DNA from: an uncultured Bradyrhizobium sp.
Lineage (GTDB): Bacteria; Pseudomonadota; Alphaproteobacteria; Rhizobiales; Xanthobacteraceae
Direction: 5' to 3'
Length of the DNA stretch: 64,000 nt
NCBI RefSeq assembly: GCF_947648125.1
Contig: NZ_CANSMR010000002.1
Location: 1 to 64,000, forward strand
This document shows positions 53,064 to 61,273 of this stretch, piece by piece. The notes beneath the pieces are model-generated. The model was not told where the DNA came from and ran no database searches. It saw only the letters and a program-made list of their open reading frames with translations. Made by a program: the position numbers and the translations under genes. Position 1 is the first letter of the stretch. Each line of letters starts with the position of its first letter.

Positions 53064-53681
53064 ATGAGGACAGGACGATTGCGCGCACTGAGGTATTGGG
53101 CATTAGGAACGCAGCTGCTGGCGACCGCGCTGCTGGCCCTGCCCTTCGCGTCGCCGGCCCATGCGATCTCGAGCTCGGCTGCCGCCGCGATCACCCCGCA
53201 GGACAGTGACAGCGCGCTCGACGTGCATGCGGTTCGCCGCGAGCTCGACAGCTTCCAGTCCGCCCAGATCTCGCTGCGCAAGGCGATGGCGATTGCGGAG
53301 GCACTGCACGCCGGTTCGATCACCGCCGACATCAGCTTCGACGGCGCATCGGAGCCCGCGGTCTACCGGGTCAAGACCATGCAGCAGAACCGGATCTGGC
53401 AGCATGCGATCGACGCCTCGACCGGCCAGGTGGTCGGCGGCGAGCCGCCTTCGCCGCTGGCCTCGCTCGGCGCCGAAGACCGCGACAACCTCGTCGTGCT
53501 CAGGGCGCTCCGGCATCGGCTCGCCGATGCGGTGCGTGTCGCCGAGCACACGACCTCGGGCAAGGCGATCAGCGGCGGCTTGATGCGCGAGGGCGGCAAG
53601 CTCAATTTCGTCATCGTGGTGCTGACGGGCAGCGATCTGAAAGAGGTGATCCTCGAGCCGCCCGGCGCGCGCAGGCGCTGA
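53064..53681 (+). CDS. Secreted PepSY-domain protein
   Basis: 205 residues with a signal peptide (LGTQLLATALLALPFASPAHA). A PepSY-like unit follows: ISLRKAMAIAEALHAGSITA, DISFDGASEPAVYRVKTMQQ, ending in DASTGQVVGG. A second, weaker copy may lie at the C-terminus (LADAVRVAEHTTSGKAISGG). PepSY domains occur in peptidase propeptides and regulators as inhibitory or binding modules. ATG 53064 is chosen because it gives the signal peptide. An operator-like site lies upstream at 52829. Confidence 0.7.
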   Translation: MRTGRLRALRYWALGTQLLATALLALPFASPAHAISSSAAAAITPQDSDSALDVHAVRRELDSFQSAQISLRKAMAIAEALHAGSITADISFDGASEPAVYRVKTMQQNRIWQHAIDASTGQVVGGEPPSPLASLGAEDRDNLVVLRALRHRLADAVRVAEHTTSGKAISGGLMREGGKLNFVIVVLTGSDLKEVILEPPGARRR

Positions 53682-53735
53682 GCTCGGCGCGGGCGCCGCC
53701 AGGTTCTCCCTTGCCAAGTTTTCGCCCAAAAGCCG

Positions 53736-53764
53736 TTGACGGACGCCGATCTCTGCCGCATAAG
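53736..53764 (+). promoter_or_regulatory. Promoter of the asd leader transcript
   Basis: TTGACG at 53736-53741, exactly 17 bp, then CATAAG at 53759-53764. The predicted start of transcription (about 53771) falls one or two bases before the leader ATG, so the leader mRNA would be essentially leaderless. Confidence 0.6.
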
Positions 53765-53772
53765 TCCGCACC

Positions 53773-53844
53773 ATGATCACCGCGACCAAACGCACCACCA
53801 AAACCACCAAGCCCTCTGGGGCCTCGGGAGGCGTGCGCGCGTAG
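53773..53844 (+). CDS. Putative Thr/Lys-rich leader peptide of an asd attenuator
   Basis: A 23-codon frame MITATKRTTKTTKPSGASGG-VRA. Codons 3-13 comprise six Thr (all ACC) and three Lys; only Ala and Arg are otherwise present. No Shine-Dalgarno precedes the ATG, but the predicted transcription start is adjacent, as in leaderless leader peptides of other alphaproteobacteria (S. meliloti trpL). A terminator follows at 53872-53904 and then asd, whose product leads to Thr and Lys. This layout is that of ribosome-mediated attenuation. Confidence 0.65.
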   Translation: MITATKRTTKTTKPSGASGGVRA

Positions 53845-53871
53845 TCGGTCGTACAGCATAATCTCTACCCG

Positions 53872-53904
53872 AAGCCCCGCCTGATGAAGGTCCGGGGCTT
53901 TTTT
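53872..53904 (+). terminator. Attenuator terminator before asd
   Basis: AAGCCCCG (53872-53879), 13-base loop, CGGGGCTT (53893-53900) and a run of six T residues, 38 bp before the asd start. A competing pairing exists: TGGGGC at 53817-53822, inside the leader frame just after the Thr/Lys codons, can pair with GCCCCG at 53874-53879 and would prevent the terminator from forming. Confidence 0.8.
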
Positions 53905-53942
53905 GTTGCCTGCGTCATGCTCAAATTCGAATGGAGGACAAA

Positions 53943-54968
53943 GTGAGTAACGATCCCGTCGTCGCGATTGTCGGCGTCACCGGCGCAGTCGGCGCCGAAT
54001 TCATCGCCACCATGGACAAGCGCGGCGTCCGCGTCGGCAAGCTGAAGGCGCTGGCGAGCGCCCGCTCGGCCGGCAAGACCGTCAGCTTCCGCGGCAAGCC
54101 GGTCGTGATCGAGGAACTGACCGAGCGCGCCTTCGAGGGCGTCGACATCGCGCTGTTCTCGGCCGGCAGCGGCATCTCGAAGAAGTTCGCACCTGTTGCC
54201 GTGAAGTCCGGCGCCGTCGTGGTCGACAATTCGTCGGCCTTCCGGATGGATCCGAATGTGCCGCTGGTGATCCCCGAGATCAACGCCAACCGCATCCGCG
54301 ACCACAAGGGCATCATCGCCAATCCAAACTGTGCCGCCATCACCGCGCTGGTGCCGCTGTGGCCGATCCACCAGAAGAACCGCATCAAGCGCGTGATCAT
54401 CTCGACTTACCAGGCCGCGAGCGGCGCGGGAGCAGCCGCGATGGAGGAGCTCGTCGAATCCACCCGCGCCAATCTCAACGGACAGGTCTACACCCCAAAG
54501 GTGATGCCGCACCCCTACGCCTTCAACCTGTTCAACCACAACACGGCCATCGATCCGGAGACCGGCTACAACGACGAAGAGACCAAGGTCATCAAGGAGA
54601 CCCACAAGATCTTCGAGGACGACAAGATCGCGGTCGGCGTCACCTGCGTGCGGGTGCCGGTGCTGCGCGCGCATTGCGAGGCGATCACCTTCGAATGCGA
54701 GAAGCCGATCACCGAGGACCAGGTGCGCGCGATCATGGCGCAGGCGCCGGGCGTCAAGATCGTCGACGATCGCGCGAAGAACTACTTCCCGATGCCGGTC
54801 GACGCCTCCGGCCAGGACGACGTGCTGGTCGGCCGCATCCGCAAGGATCTCAGCGACCCCAGCGGGCACTCGATCTCGATATTCGTCGCGGCCGATCAGC
54901 TGCTCAAGGGCGCCGCCTTGAACGCGGTGCAGATCGCCGAGCTGCTGCCCGAACGCGCGATGGCGTGA
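53943..54968 (+). CDS. asd: Aspartate-semialdehyde dehydrogenase
   Basis: 341 residues. NADP-binding VAIVGVTGAVGAEF at the N-terminus, catalytic Cys130 in IIANPNCAAITAL, and the downstream substrate segment MPHPYAFNLFNHN. It reduces aspartyl phosphate to aspartate semialdehyde, the branch point to Lys/DAP, Thr, Met and Ile. The GTG at 53943 has a GGAGG at the ideal distance; the in-frame ATG at 53931 overlaps that Shine-Dalgarno, so GTG is preferred. The leader peptide and terminator upstream suggest transcription control by charged tRNA-Thr/Lys. Confidence 0.95.
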   Translation: MSNDPVVAIVGVTGAVGAEFIATMDKRGVRVGKLKALASARSAGKTVSFRGKPVVIEELTERAFEGVDIALFSAGSGISKKFAPVAVKSGAVVVDNSSAFRMDPNVPLVIPEINANRIRDHKGIIANPNCAAITALVPLWPIHQKNRIKRVIISTYQAASGAGAAAMEELVESTRANLNGQVYTPKVMPHPYAFNLFNHNTAIDPETGYNDEETKVIKETHKIFEDDKIAVGVTCVRVPVLRAHCEAITFECEKPITEDQVRAIMAQAPGVKIVDDRAKNYFPMPVDASGQDDVLVGRIRKDLSDPSGHSISIFVAADQLLKGAALNAVQIAELLPERAMA

Positions 54969-54973
54969 GAAGA

Positions 54974-55021
54974 CGAACTGCGCAGTTCGTAGGGTGGTTA
55001 GCGAAGCGTGACCCACCCTAC
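54974..55021. repeat. Palindromes between asd and queA, including a GTAGGGTGG-type repeat
   Basis: CGAACTGCGCAGTTCG (54974-54989) is a perfect 16-bp palindrome. Next, GTAGGGTGG...CCACCCTAC (54989-55021) is a hairpin with TTAGCGAAGCGTGAC in its loop, a dispersed element familiar from Bradyrhizobium. The queA stop codon (55018-55020) lies inside the hairpin arm. Confidence 0.7.
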
Positions 55022-56094
55022 GCCTTTGCCCGGAACAGCAAACACGCATCGCCGTACGAATAGAACCGGTAGCCGTTGCTGATCGCGTGCGCGTAGGCGT
55101 TCTGCATCGTCTCGAGGCCGGAGAAGGCCGAGACCAGCATGAACAGCGTCGAACGCGGCAGATGGAAGTTCGTCAGCAGGATATCGACCGCGCGGAAGCG
55201 ATAGCCCGGCGTGATGAAGATCGAGGTTTCCGCCGCAAACGGCTGGATGGTGCCGTCGGCATTTGCGGCACTCTCCAGCAGCCGCAGCGATGTGGTGCCG
55301 ATCGCGACGATCCGGCCGCCCTTTGCGCGCGCGGCGTTCAAGGCAGAAGCGGTCTCGGCGCTGATGCAGCCCCATTCGGCATGCATCTTGTGTTCGGAGG
55401 TTTCGTCCACTTTGACCGGCAGGAATGTCCCTGCCCCGACATGCAGCGTCAGGCGATGCAACTCGACGCCGCGGCTCTTCAGCGCGGCTTCCAGCGCCGG
55501 CGTGAAATGCAGCCCCGCCGTCGGTGCTGCGACCGCGCCTTCATTGGCGGCGAACATGGTCTGGTAGTCGCTGACGTCCTTCTCGTCGGGCGTGCGCTTG
55601 GAGGCGATGTAGGGCGGTAGCGGCGTGGCGCCGACATCGGCGATGGCCTGGTCGAGCACCGGACCATGGAACGAGAATGACAGCGTCACCTCGCCCTCCT
55701 GCCCCTTAGCTTCGACCTCTGCATCGAGATTGCCGAGCAGGCAGACCTTGCCCTCATTGCCGAAGCGGATGGTGTCGCCGGGCGCAAGCTTCTTCGCCGG
55801 CTTCACCAGCGCCTGCCAGCGCGAGCCGTCGAGCCGCTTGATCAGGGTCGCCTCGATCTTCGGCTCGGTCTCGCGCCCGATCCGGCGGCCCTTGAGCTGG
55901 GCCGCGATCACCTTGGTGTCGTTGACGACGATCTGGTCGCCCGCCTCCAGCCAATGCGGCAGGTCGGCAATCGTGGCGTCGCGCAGCACGCCGTCCGGAT
56001 GCACCACCAGCACCCGCGCGGAATCGCGCGGGCTCGCGGGGCGAAGCGCGATGCTCTCGGGCGGCAGTTCGAAATCGAAGAGATCGGTGCGCAT
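55018..56094 (-). CDS. queA: S-adenosylmethionine:tRNA ribosyltransferase-isomerase QueA
   Basis: 358 residues from ATG 56094: [20 protein letters not shown] at the N-terminus, then [48 protein letters not shown] (core motifs), and the C-terminal [18 protein letters not shown]. It transfers ribosyl from SAM to preQ1-34 in tRNA, the step after TGT. An ATG at 56109 adds five residues and is an alternative. Confidence 0.96.
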   Translation of the reverse strand: MRTDLFDFELPPESIALRPASPRDSARVLVVHPDGVLRDATIADLPHWLEAGDQIVVNDTKVIAAQLKGRRIGRETEPKIEATLIKRLDGSRWQALVKPAKKLAPGDTIRFGNEGKVCLLGNLDAEVEAKGQEGEVTLSFSFHGPVLDQAIADVGATPLPPYIASKRTPDEKDVSDYQTMFAANEGAVAAPTAGLHFTPALEAALKSRGVELHRLTLHVGAGTFLPVKVDETSEHKMHAEWGCISAETASALNAARAKGGRIVAIGTTSLRLLESAANADGTIQPFAAETSIFITPGYRFRAVDILLTNFHLPRSTLFMLVSAFSGLETMQNAYAHAISNGYRFYSYGDACLLFRAKA

Positions 56095-56109
56095 GGTGGC
56101 GATAGTCAT

Positions 56110-56224
56110 TGCCGGGCATAGCCGTTCGAAGAACGGCGTCGCTTCCGCTCGCCTATGCCCAGGCAATCCATCACTTGCGGAAGAGCGTTTAAAAAGATGG
56201 ATGCCCGGGTCAAGCCCGGGCATG
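56110..56224. repeat. Palindromic intergenic repeat (CCGGG-type) between queA and ppiB
   Basis: Contains the perfect hairpin ATGCCCGGGTCA-AGCCCGGGCAT at 56201-56223, preceded by AAAGATGG. Further upstream are GGCAATCCATCAC and GCATAGCCGTTCGAAGAACGG inverted elements. It shares its core with the repeat at 14505-14608. Confidence 0.7.
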
Positions 56225-56236
56225 ACGATCTTGATT

Positions 56237-56701
56237 TTACGCCGCGTCGGCCGCCATGCGCGCCTTGACGATCTTGTCCGGATCCTTCACCGGCTCGCCG
56301 CGCTTGATCTTGTCGACGTTCTCCATGCCCTCGGTGACCTTGCCCCAGACGGTGTACTGGCCATTGAGGAAGGAGGCGTCGTCGAAGCAGATGAAGAACT
56401 GGCTGTCGCCGGAATCCGGGCTCGCGGCGCGGGCCATCGAGGCGGTGCCGCGGACATGCGGCTCCTTGTTGAACTCGGCCTTCAGCTTCTTGCCGGAGCC
56501 GCCCATGCCGGTGCCCTGCGGGCAGCCGGTCTGCGCCATGAAGCCGTCGATCACGCGATGGAACACGATGCCGTCGTAGAAGCCTTCGCGCACCAGCTCC
56601 TTGATCCGCGCGACGTGACCGGGCGCAAGATCCGGGCGCATCTCGATCGTGACCGGGCCCTGCGTGGTTTCGAGGATCAGAGTATTTTCGGTAGCAGCCA
56701 T
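56237..56701 (-). CDS. ppiB: Cytoplasmic peptidyl-prolyl cis-trans isomerase (cyclophilin type B)
   Basis: 154 residues without a signal peptide. Cyclophilin motifs: [20 protein letters not shown] (catalytic Arg in FHRVI), [40 protein letters not shown]. It speeds proline isomerisation during protein folding. Good AGGAG ribosome-binding site. A paralogue with a signal peptide is at 57124-57687. Confidence 0.94.
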   Translation of the reverse strand: MAATENTLILETTQGPVTIEMRPDLAPGHVARIKELVREGFYDGIVFHRVIDGFMAQTGCPQGTGMGGSGKKLKAEFNKEPHVRGTASMARAASPDSGDSQFFICFDDASFLNGQYTVWGKVTEGMENVDKIKRGEPVKDPDKIVKARMAADAA

Positions 56702-57117
56702 GCTCGCTTCTCCTGGCTTCGGGGTGGATATTTCTTGTTCCTGAACGGGATCGCGAATGGGCGGCCCGCAACCGCGCCGCCCAGGCTCTCGGTAAATGGC
56801 ATCGGCGTGCAGCGTTGCAACGCCTCCATCACGGCGACCCGGTACGCAATTCGGTCGTTGTCGGTCGCCTCCTGCGATTCATAGCTGATCCTGGGATGCC
56901 CGAGGATCGCGCCCTCACGGTTGAAGCTGACAATGACGGTAATGTCGATCGGAGCCGCCTTGTCCGCCGGCGGCGGCCGCCAGCAGCGATGGATCGCAAG
57001 AACAACGTCCTTGATCGTATTGAGTTGCTCCGGCTCGGCCGCCACCGATCCGGTCAACGCGAGCCACACCACGAGCGGCGCGGCGAACCAGGCAAGTGGT
57101 TTGCTGCGCGCCGCCAT
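56677..57117 (-). CDS. Exported protein resembling a TonB C-terminal-type domain
   Basis: 146 residues: signal peptide (WFAAPLVVWLALTGSVAAEP), then VVLAIHRCWRPPPADKAAPI, ITVIVSFNREGAILGHPRIS and VMEALQRCTPMPFTESL. The VxVSFNrxGxlLGxPRI pattern resembles the TonB C-terminal/TolA-like domain of many alphaproteobacterial periplasmic proteins. Its last 25 bases overlap the ppiB start, so it belongs to the coaD-ppi-ppiB gene cluster. Confidence 0.75.
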   Translation of the reverse strand: MAARSKPLAWFAAPLVVWLALTGSVAAEPEQLNTIKDVVLAIHRCWRPPPADKAAPIDITVIVSFNREGAILGHPRISYESQEATDNDRIAYRVAVMEALQRCTPMPFTESLGGAVAGRPFAIPFRNKKYPPRSQEKRAWLLPKIL

Positions 57118-57123
57118 CGCCGA

Positions 57124-57687
57124 TCACTTGATGTCGGATGCGACCTGCACCTTCACCATCTTGTCGGGATCGGTGACGGCGCCGCCGGGCGAGCCCGCGG
57201 GAGCCTTCTTCAGCTTGTCGACCACGTCCATGCCCGACACCACCTCGCCGACCACGGTGTACTGGCCATTGAGGCTCGATCCGTCGGCGAACATGATGAA
57301 GAACTGCGAATTGGCGCTGTCGACAGAGTCGCCGCGCCGGGCCATGCCGACGATGCCGCGCTTGAACGGAACCTGCGAGAATTCCTGCTTCAGGTTCGGA
57401 TATTTCGAGCCGCCGGTGCCGTTGAAGTTCTGGCCGTCGCCGGTCTGCGCCATGAAGCCATCCATCACGCGATGGAACGGCACGCTGTTGTAGAAGCCCT
57501 CGCGCGCCAGCTGCTTGATGCGCTCGGCGTGCTGGGGCGCGATGTCGGTGCGCAGCTTGATGACGATGCGGCCCTTGGTGGTGTCGATCACGATCGCATT
57601 GGCCTTGTCGAGATTGGCAGGCAGCGGCTGCGCGACCGCAGGCACGACGCAGAGCAGCGCGGCAACGAATGCAAGAATGCGGATCAT
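57124..57687 (-). CDS. Periplasmic peptidyl-prolyl cis-trans isomerase (cyclophilin)
   Basis: 187 residues. Signal peptide MIRILAFVAALLCVVPAVAQ, then cyclophilin motifs [40 protein letters not shown] and LNGQYTVVGEVVSGMDVVDK. PpiA-type folding factor of the periplasm. ATG 57687 gives the signal peptide and has GGAG upstream. It is followed by the exported protein at 56677 after 6 bp. Confidence 0.94.
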   Translation of the reverse strand: MIRILAFVAALLCVVPAVAQPLPANLDKANAIVIDTTKGRIVIKLRTDIAPQHAERIKQLAREGFYNSVPFHRVMDGFMAQTGDGQNFNGTGGSKYPNLKQEFSQVPFKRGIVGMARRGDSVDSANSQFFIMFADGSSLNGQYTVVGEVVSGMDVVDKLKKAPAGSPGGAVTDPDKMVKVQVASDIK

Positions 57688-57734
57688 GGAAACTCCGGAC
57701 CTCTGGATGTTCTGGGTGTGGCAGGCCGCCGGCA

Positions 57735-58232
57735 TCAGCCGGCGAACTTGGCCTTCAGGCTAGCGGCGACTGATGACGGCACGAATGCAGAGAAGTCGCC
57801 GCCCATCTGGGCGATTTGGCGCACCAGTGTGGCGGTGATCGGGCGGACCGCGACCGACGCCGGAACGAACACGGTATGCACCTCGGGCGCCATGGCCTCG
57901 TTCATGCCGGCCAGCTGCATCTCGTAGTCGAGATCGGTGCCGTCGCGCAGGCCGCGAATCATGATGGTGGCACTGAGCTTGCGCGCCGCGGTCACCGTCA
58001 GATTGTCATAGGTGGTGCAATCGAAGGCGCAGCCCGCCTGCTGGGCGATCGGACCGCACACCTCGCGCAGCATGTCCAGCCGTTCCTCCGTCGAGAACAG
58101 CGGCTTTTTGCCGGCATGGATGGCGACGGCGACGACCAGGCGGTCGCACAGGCCGACGGCCTGCCGGACCACGTCCAGATGGCCGTTGGTGACGGGATCG
58201 AAGGAGCCGGGATAGAGCGCGATACGGGACAT
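57735..58232 (-). CDS. coaD: Phosphopantetheine adenylyltransferase CoaD
   Basis: 165 residues starting [20 protein letters not shown], the nucleotidyltransferase motif with His18 of the T/HxGH site. Later motifs are [19 protein letters not shown] and [20 protein letters not shown]. It makes dephospho-CoA from ATP and phosphopantetheine. ATG 58232 has AGGAGGG at an ideal distance. The frame stays open for 2.3 kb further upstream, but that portion is antisense to kup and is not part of the gene. Confidence 0.97.
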   Translation of the reverse strand: MSRIALYPGSFDPVTNGHLDVVRQAVGLCDRLVVAVAIHAGKKPLFSTEERLDMLREVCGPIAQQAGCAFDCTTYDNLTVTAARKLSATIMIRGLRDGTDLDYEMQLAGMNEAMAPEVHTVFVPASVAVRPITATLVRQIAQMGGDFSAFVPSSVAASLKAKFAG

Positions 58233-58499
58233 GGTCCCTCCTAACCCGCCCGGCTCTCCCCGGCAAGCCGCCCGGGTTCCACCCGCCGCGCGAAATAAAT
58301 CTCTCCTCGTCCAATGAACGAGTCCTGGGATGCCAGCGTCTACGTGCGTGAATGTTTCGTCGGCCGTTGGCGGACGAAACAAAAACGGCCCGCGATGAAA
58401 CCATTTTTCACCCTGGCGAAGACGGCAGGAAACGAGCGGCCGGTAGACATTGGACAACGAAACGACGGGCCCGGGGGGCCCGATCATATGGGGACCGTC
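58233..58499. other. Divergent promoter region coaD / small secreted gene
   Basis: Contains two hairpins: GTTTCGTC/GACGAAAC at 58354-58380 and CGGGCCC/GGGCCCG at about 58466-58483, the latter just before the start of the small secreted-protein gene. No gene seen. Confidence 0.4.
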
Positions 58500-58757
58500 A
58501 TGATCAAGGCACTTTCCGCTATCACCGTTGCCGCGTTCATTGCCGCCGCGCTCACCGTGCTGCCGGGCTTTGCGCCGCAGGTCGAAGCCTCCACCCCGCA
58601 GCCACTGGCCAAGAGCGACCGTCTCGACATCCACCCGGTCGGCAAGGACTGCTCGCAGCAGGCCTGGCCGAATTTCGAGGCCTCCTGCCTGCGCAGCGCC
58701 GGCAACAAGACGGTGGTTCGCGAAGCCCGCCTCGTCACCGCCGACCGCACCCCGTAG
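58500..58757 (+). CDS. Small secreted protein, unknown
   Basis: 85 residues starting [20 protein letters not shown], a signal peptide cleaved near VEAS, then [40 protein letters not shown]. Two cysteines. GGGG precedes the ATG at a suitable distance; an ATG at 58488 is four codons upstream. I recognise the [10 protein letters not shown] pattern from small Bradyrhizobium exported proteins of unknown role. Confidence 0.75.
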   Translation: MIKALSAITVAAFIAAALTVLPGFAPQVEASTPQPLAKSDRLDIHPVGKDCSQQAWPNFEASCLRSAGNKTVVREARLVTADRTP

Positions 58758-59051
58758 GTGATTTGAGGACACTCGGCACTGGTCCAGATGCAGACGACCA
58801 ATCCCGACAAGTTGCATGGGCGTCGCCAAAATATCGAAAACAACCCCATGCAAAGTAGCTGCCCATCGCAGCAACCCGAAGCGATCGCCTTGCCGCTCCG
58901 GCGCGATCAGAGCGGAAACCGGCCCGTCAGTTCGGTGTAAGCTCAGTCCGTCACACAAAACCCAATGGTAATTTGCGACGTCCCGTCGCAGACTATCGTC
59001 TAAAGCGCCCGCCCGGATGATCCGGAGGGCGCAAGCCATCAGGGGATTGCC
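58758..59051. promoter_or_regulatory. Upstream region of kup
   Basis: About 294 bp, no gene recognised. It should contain the kup promoter; no clear kdp-like or riboswitch structure was seen by eye. Confidence 0.35.
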
Positions 59052-60968
59052 GTGACCAGTACGCCCGCCATCGTTTCTTCTGGCCATCCTCCCAGCAGTC
59101 CGCTCCCGGTCGCGGTCACACTCGGTGCCCTGGGTGTGGTCTATGGCGACATCGGCACCAGCCCCCTCTACGCCCTGAAGGAAGCCGCCAAGGCCGCCGC
59201 CCATGGTGGGCCGCTGACGCAAAGTGCCGTGCTCGGCGTGGTCTCGCTGATCCTGTGGGCGCTGATCCTGATCATCTCGGTCAAATACGCGATGCTGATC
59301 CTGCGCGCGGACAACCGCGGCGAAGGCGGTATCGTCGCGCTGCTGGCGCTGCTCTCGGCGCGCAATGCGGCACCCGGCACCTGGCGCTCCCATCTGCTGG
59401 TGGTCGGCCTGATCGGCGCTGCCCTGCTCTATGGCGACGGCGCGATCACGCCGGCCATTTCCGTGCTGTCGGCGATCGAAGGCCTGAAGGTTGACGCGCC
59501 CTCGCTGGCGCCGGCGGTGGTGCCGCTCACCGTCGTGATCCTGATCGGGCTGTTCTTCATGCAGAAGCAGGGCACGGGCTTCATCGGCAAGATCTTCGGC
59601 CCGGTGATGCTGTTCTGGTTCGTCGTGCTCGCGGCGCTCGGCGTTCACGGCATCGTCAAGGCGCCCGGCGTGCTGGTTGCGCTGAGCCCGTTCTATGCGT
59701 TCGATTTCCTGATCCATCAGGATTTCCACGTCAGCTTTGCCATCCTCGGCGCCGCATTCCTCGCCGTCACCGGCGGCGAGGCGATGTACGCCGACATGGG
59801 GCATTTCGGCCGCTTTCCGATCCGGCTCGCCTGGTTCGCCGTCTGCCTGCCCGCGCTGGTGCTGAACTATTTCGGCCAGGCCGGTGAACTGATCAACGAC
59901 CCGAATTCGATCGACAACCCGTTCTTCCAGCTCGCCCCCGACTGGGCGCATTACCCGCTCGTCCTGCTCGCAACCGTAGCGACCGTGATCGCCTCGCAGG
60001 CCATCATCTCCGGCGTGTTCTCGCTGACCCAGCAATCGATCCAACTCGGCTTCCTGCCGCGCATGCATATCCAACACACCACGAGCGACGCGATCGGGCA
60101 GATCTATGTGCCTCTGGTGAACTGGCTGCTCGCGGCCGGCACGCTCGGCGCGGTGCTGGCGTTCGGCACCTCCGACGCGCTCGCCGGCGCCTACGGCATC
60201 GCAGTGTCGCTGTTGATGGCGATCACCACACTGCTCGCCGCGCTGGTCGCGATCCAGTGGGGCTATTCGCCGATCATCGTGATCGCGGTGAACGGCTTCT
60301 TCTTCATCATCGACGCGATCTTCTTTGCGGCGAACACCGAGAAACTCTTTGAAGGCGGCTGGTTCCCGCTGCTGCTCGCGGCTGCCGTGGCGTTCCTGAT
60401 GATGACCTGGCGCGGCGGCGTCAAGCTGGTCGAGAAGGCGCGCGGCAAGCTGCGCCAGCCCGAAGAGGATCTGATCGAGACCGCTGTCAACAAGTGCAGC
60501 GCCCGCCTGCCCGGCACCGCGGTGTTCCTGGCCTCGGCCCCCAACGGCGTGCCGCTCGCGCTGACCCAGTTCGTCAAGCACAATCACGTGCTGCATCAGC
60601 GCGTGCTATTGGTCACCGTGCAGATCGAGGAGCGGCCGCGAATTCCCGACGAGGAACGCGCCGACGTCAACGAGATCAGCCCGGGTATCACCCGGATCAT
60701 CCTGCACTACGGTTTCATGCAGTACCCGACGATCTACGAAGGGCTGCAGCTCGCCTGCCGGCAGGGCAAGCTGCCCGGCATCGATCTCTCCGACGTGACC
60801 TACTATATCGGCCGTGAAACCATCATCCCGCGCGAGGACGTTCCGGGCATGTGGGTGTGGCGCGAATCGCTGTTCGCCTTCCTGCAGCGCAACGCCGAGC
60901 GCTCCGCAGCCTTCTTCGGCGTGCCGACCGGTCAGGTCGTGGAGTTCGGCACCGAGATCGAGATTTGA
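59052..60968 (+). CDS. kup: Low-affinity potassium uptake protein Kup (KUP/HAK family)
   Basis: 638 residues from GTG 59052, with AGGGG upstream. The family signature [20 protein letters not shown] is at the N-terminus, about twelve membrane segments run to about 450, and a cytoplasmic domain follows. Segments such as [20 protein letters not shown] and [16 protein letters not shown] are diagnostic. It imports K+ with H+. Rhizobial genomes often carry several kup copies. Confidence 0.96.
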   Translation: MTSTPAIVSSGHPPSSPLPVAVTLGALGVVYGDIGTSPLYALKEAAKAAAHGGPLTQSAVLGVVSLILWALILIISVKYAMLILRADNRGEGGIVALLALLSARNAAPGTWRSHLLVVGLIGAALLYGDGAITPAISVLSAIEGLKVDAPSLAPAVVPLTVVILIGLFFMQKQGTGFIGKIFGPVMLFWFVVLAALGVHGIVKAPGVLVALSPFYAFDFLIHQDFHVSFAILGAAFLAVTGGEAMYADMGHFGRFPIRLAWFAVCLPALVLNYFGQAGELINDPNSIDNPFFQLAPDWAHYPLVLLATVATVIASQAIISGVFSLTQQSIQLGFLPRMHIQHTTSDAIGQIYVPLVNWLLAAGTLGAVLAFGTSDALAGAYGIAVSLLMAITTLLAALVAIQWGYSPIIVIAVNGFFFIIDAIFFAANTEKLFEGGWFPLLLAAAVAFLMMTWRGGVKLVEKARGKLRQPEEDLIETAVNKCSARLPGTAVFLASAPNGVPLALTQFVKHNHVLHQRVLLVTVQIEERPRIPDEERADVNEISPGITRIILHYGFMQYPTIYEGLQLACRQGKLPGIDLSDVTYYIGRETIIPREDVPGMWVWRESLFAFLQRNAERSAAFFGVPTGQVVEFGTEIEI

Positions 60969-60980
60969 TCGAGCGGCTCG

Positions 60981-61012
60981 CGTAGCCCGGATGCAGCGAA
61001 GCGCAATCCGGG
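60981..61012. repeat. GTAGCCCGGAT-type palindrome after kup
   Basis: CCCGGAT...ATCCGGG enclosing GCAGCGAAGCGC, starting 13 bp after the kup stop. It is a dispersed hairpin element common in these genomes and may double as a transcript end. Confidence 0.7.
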
Positions 61013-61081
61013 ACCGTTGATGCTGCATCGACGGACCCTCATTGACCCAAATCGGGCAAGGACATCCGAGGGGCTTAAGGT

Positions 61082-61273
61082 CTATTCGCCCGCGGCGGGG
61101 CGACGAACGCCGGATGCGGTCAGGCCGAGTTCTCCGAGCCGTCTGACTGCGTAGCCGAGACCGACAAGGCGCTCCCCGTGCGATTGGGGAATCTCCTGTT
61201 GCGCTTCGCCCTTGCCGACCTCGACGAGGGAGGCGAACTCGTCCGAACTGAGGGCTTGGGGATCATGCGTCAT
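61082..61273 (-). CDS. Small conserved protein coupled to the transglutaminase-like gene
   Basis: 63 residues, MTHDPQALSSDEFASLVEVG, then GERLVGLGYAVRRLGELGLT. It looks like a small winged-helix-type protein ending in a beta hairpin (LTASGVRR), a pattern seen in short Bradyrhizobium proteins. Its ATG overlaps the stop of the upstream gene (ATGA), so it is translationally coupled to it. Confidence 0.7.
   Translation of the reverse strand: MTHDPQALSSDEFASLVEVGKGEAQQEIPQSHGERLVGLGYAVRRLGELGLTASGVRRPAAGE

Noticed and set aside
57735-60596. A 953-codon open frame on the minus strand ending in CoaD
   Set aside because: Only the last 165 codons encode CoaD, with its own strong ribosome-binding site at 58232. 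The remainder is antisense to kup, crosses two promoter regions and has the low-complexity His/Asp/Arg composition of a non-coding frame.
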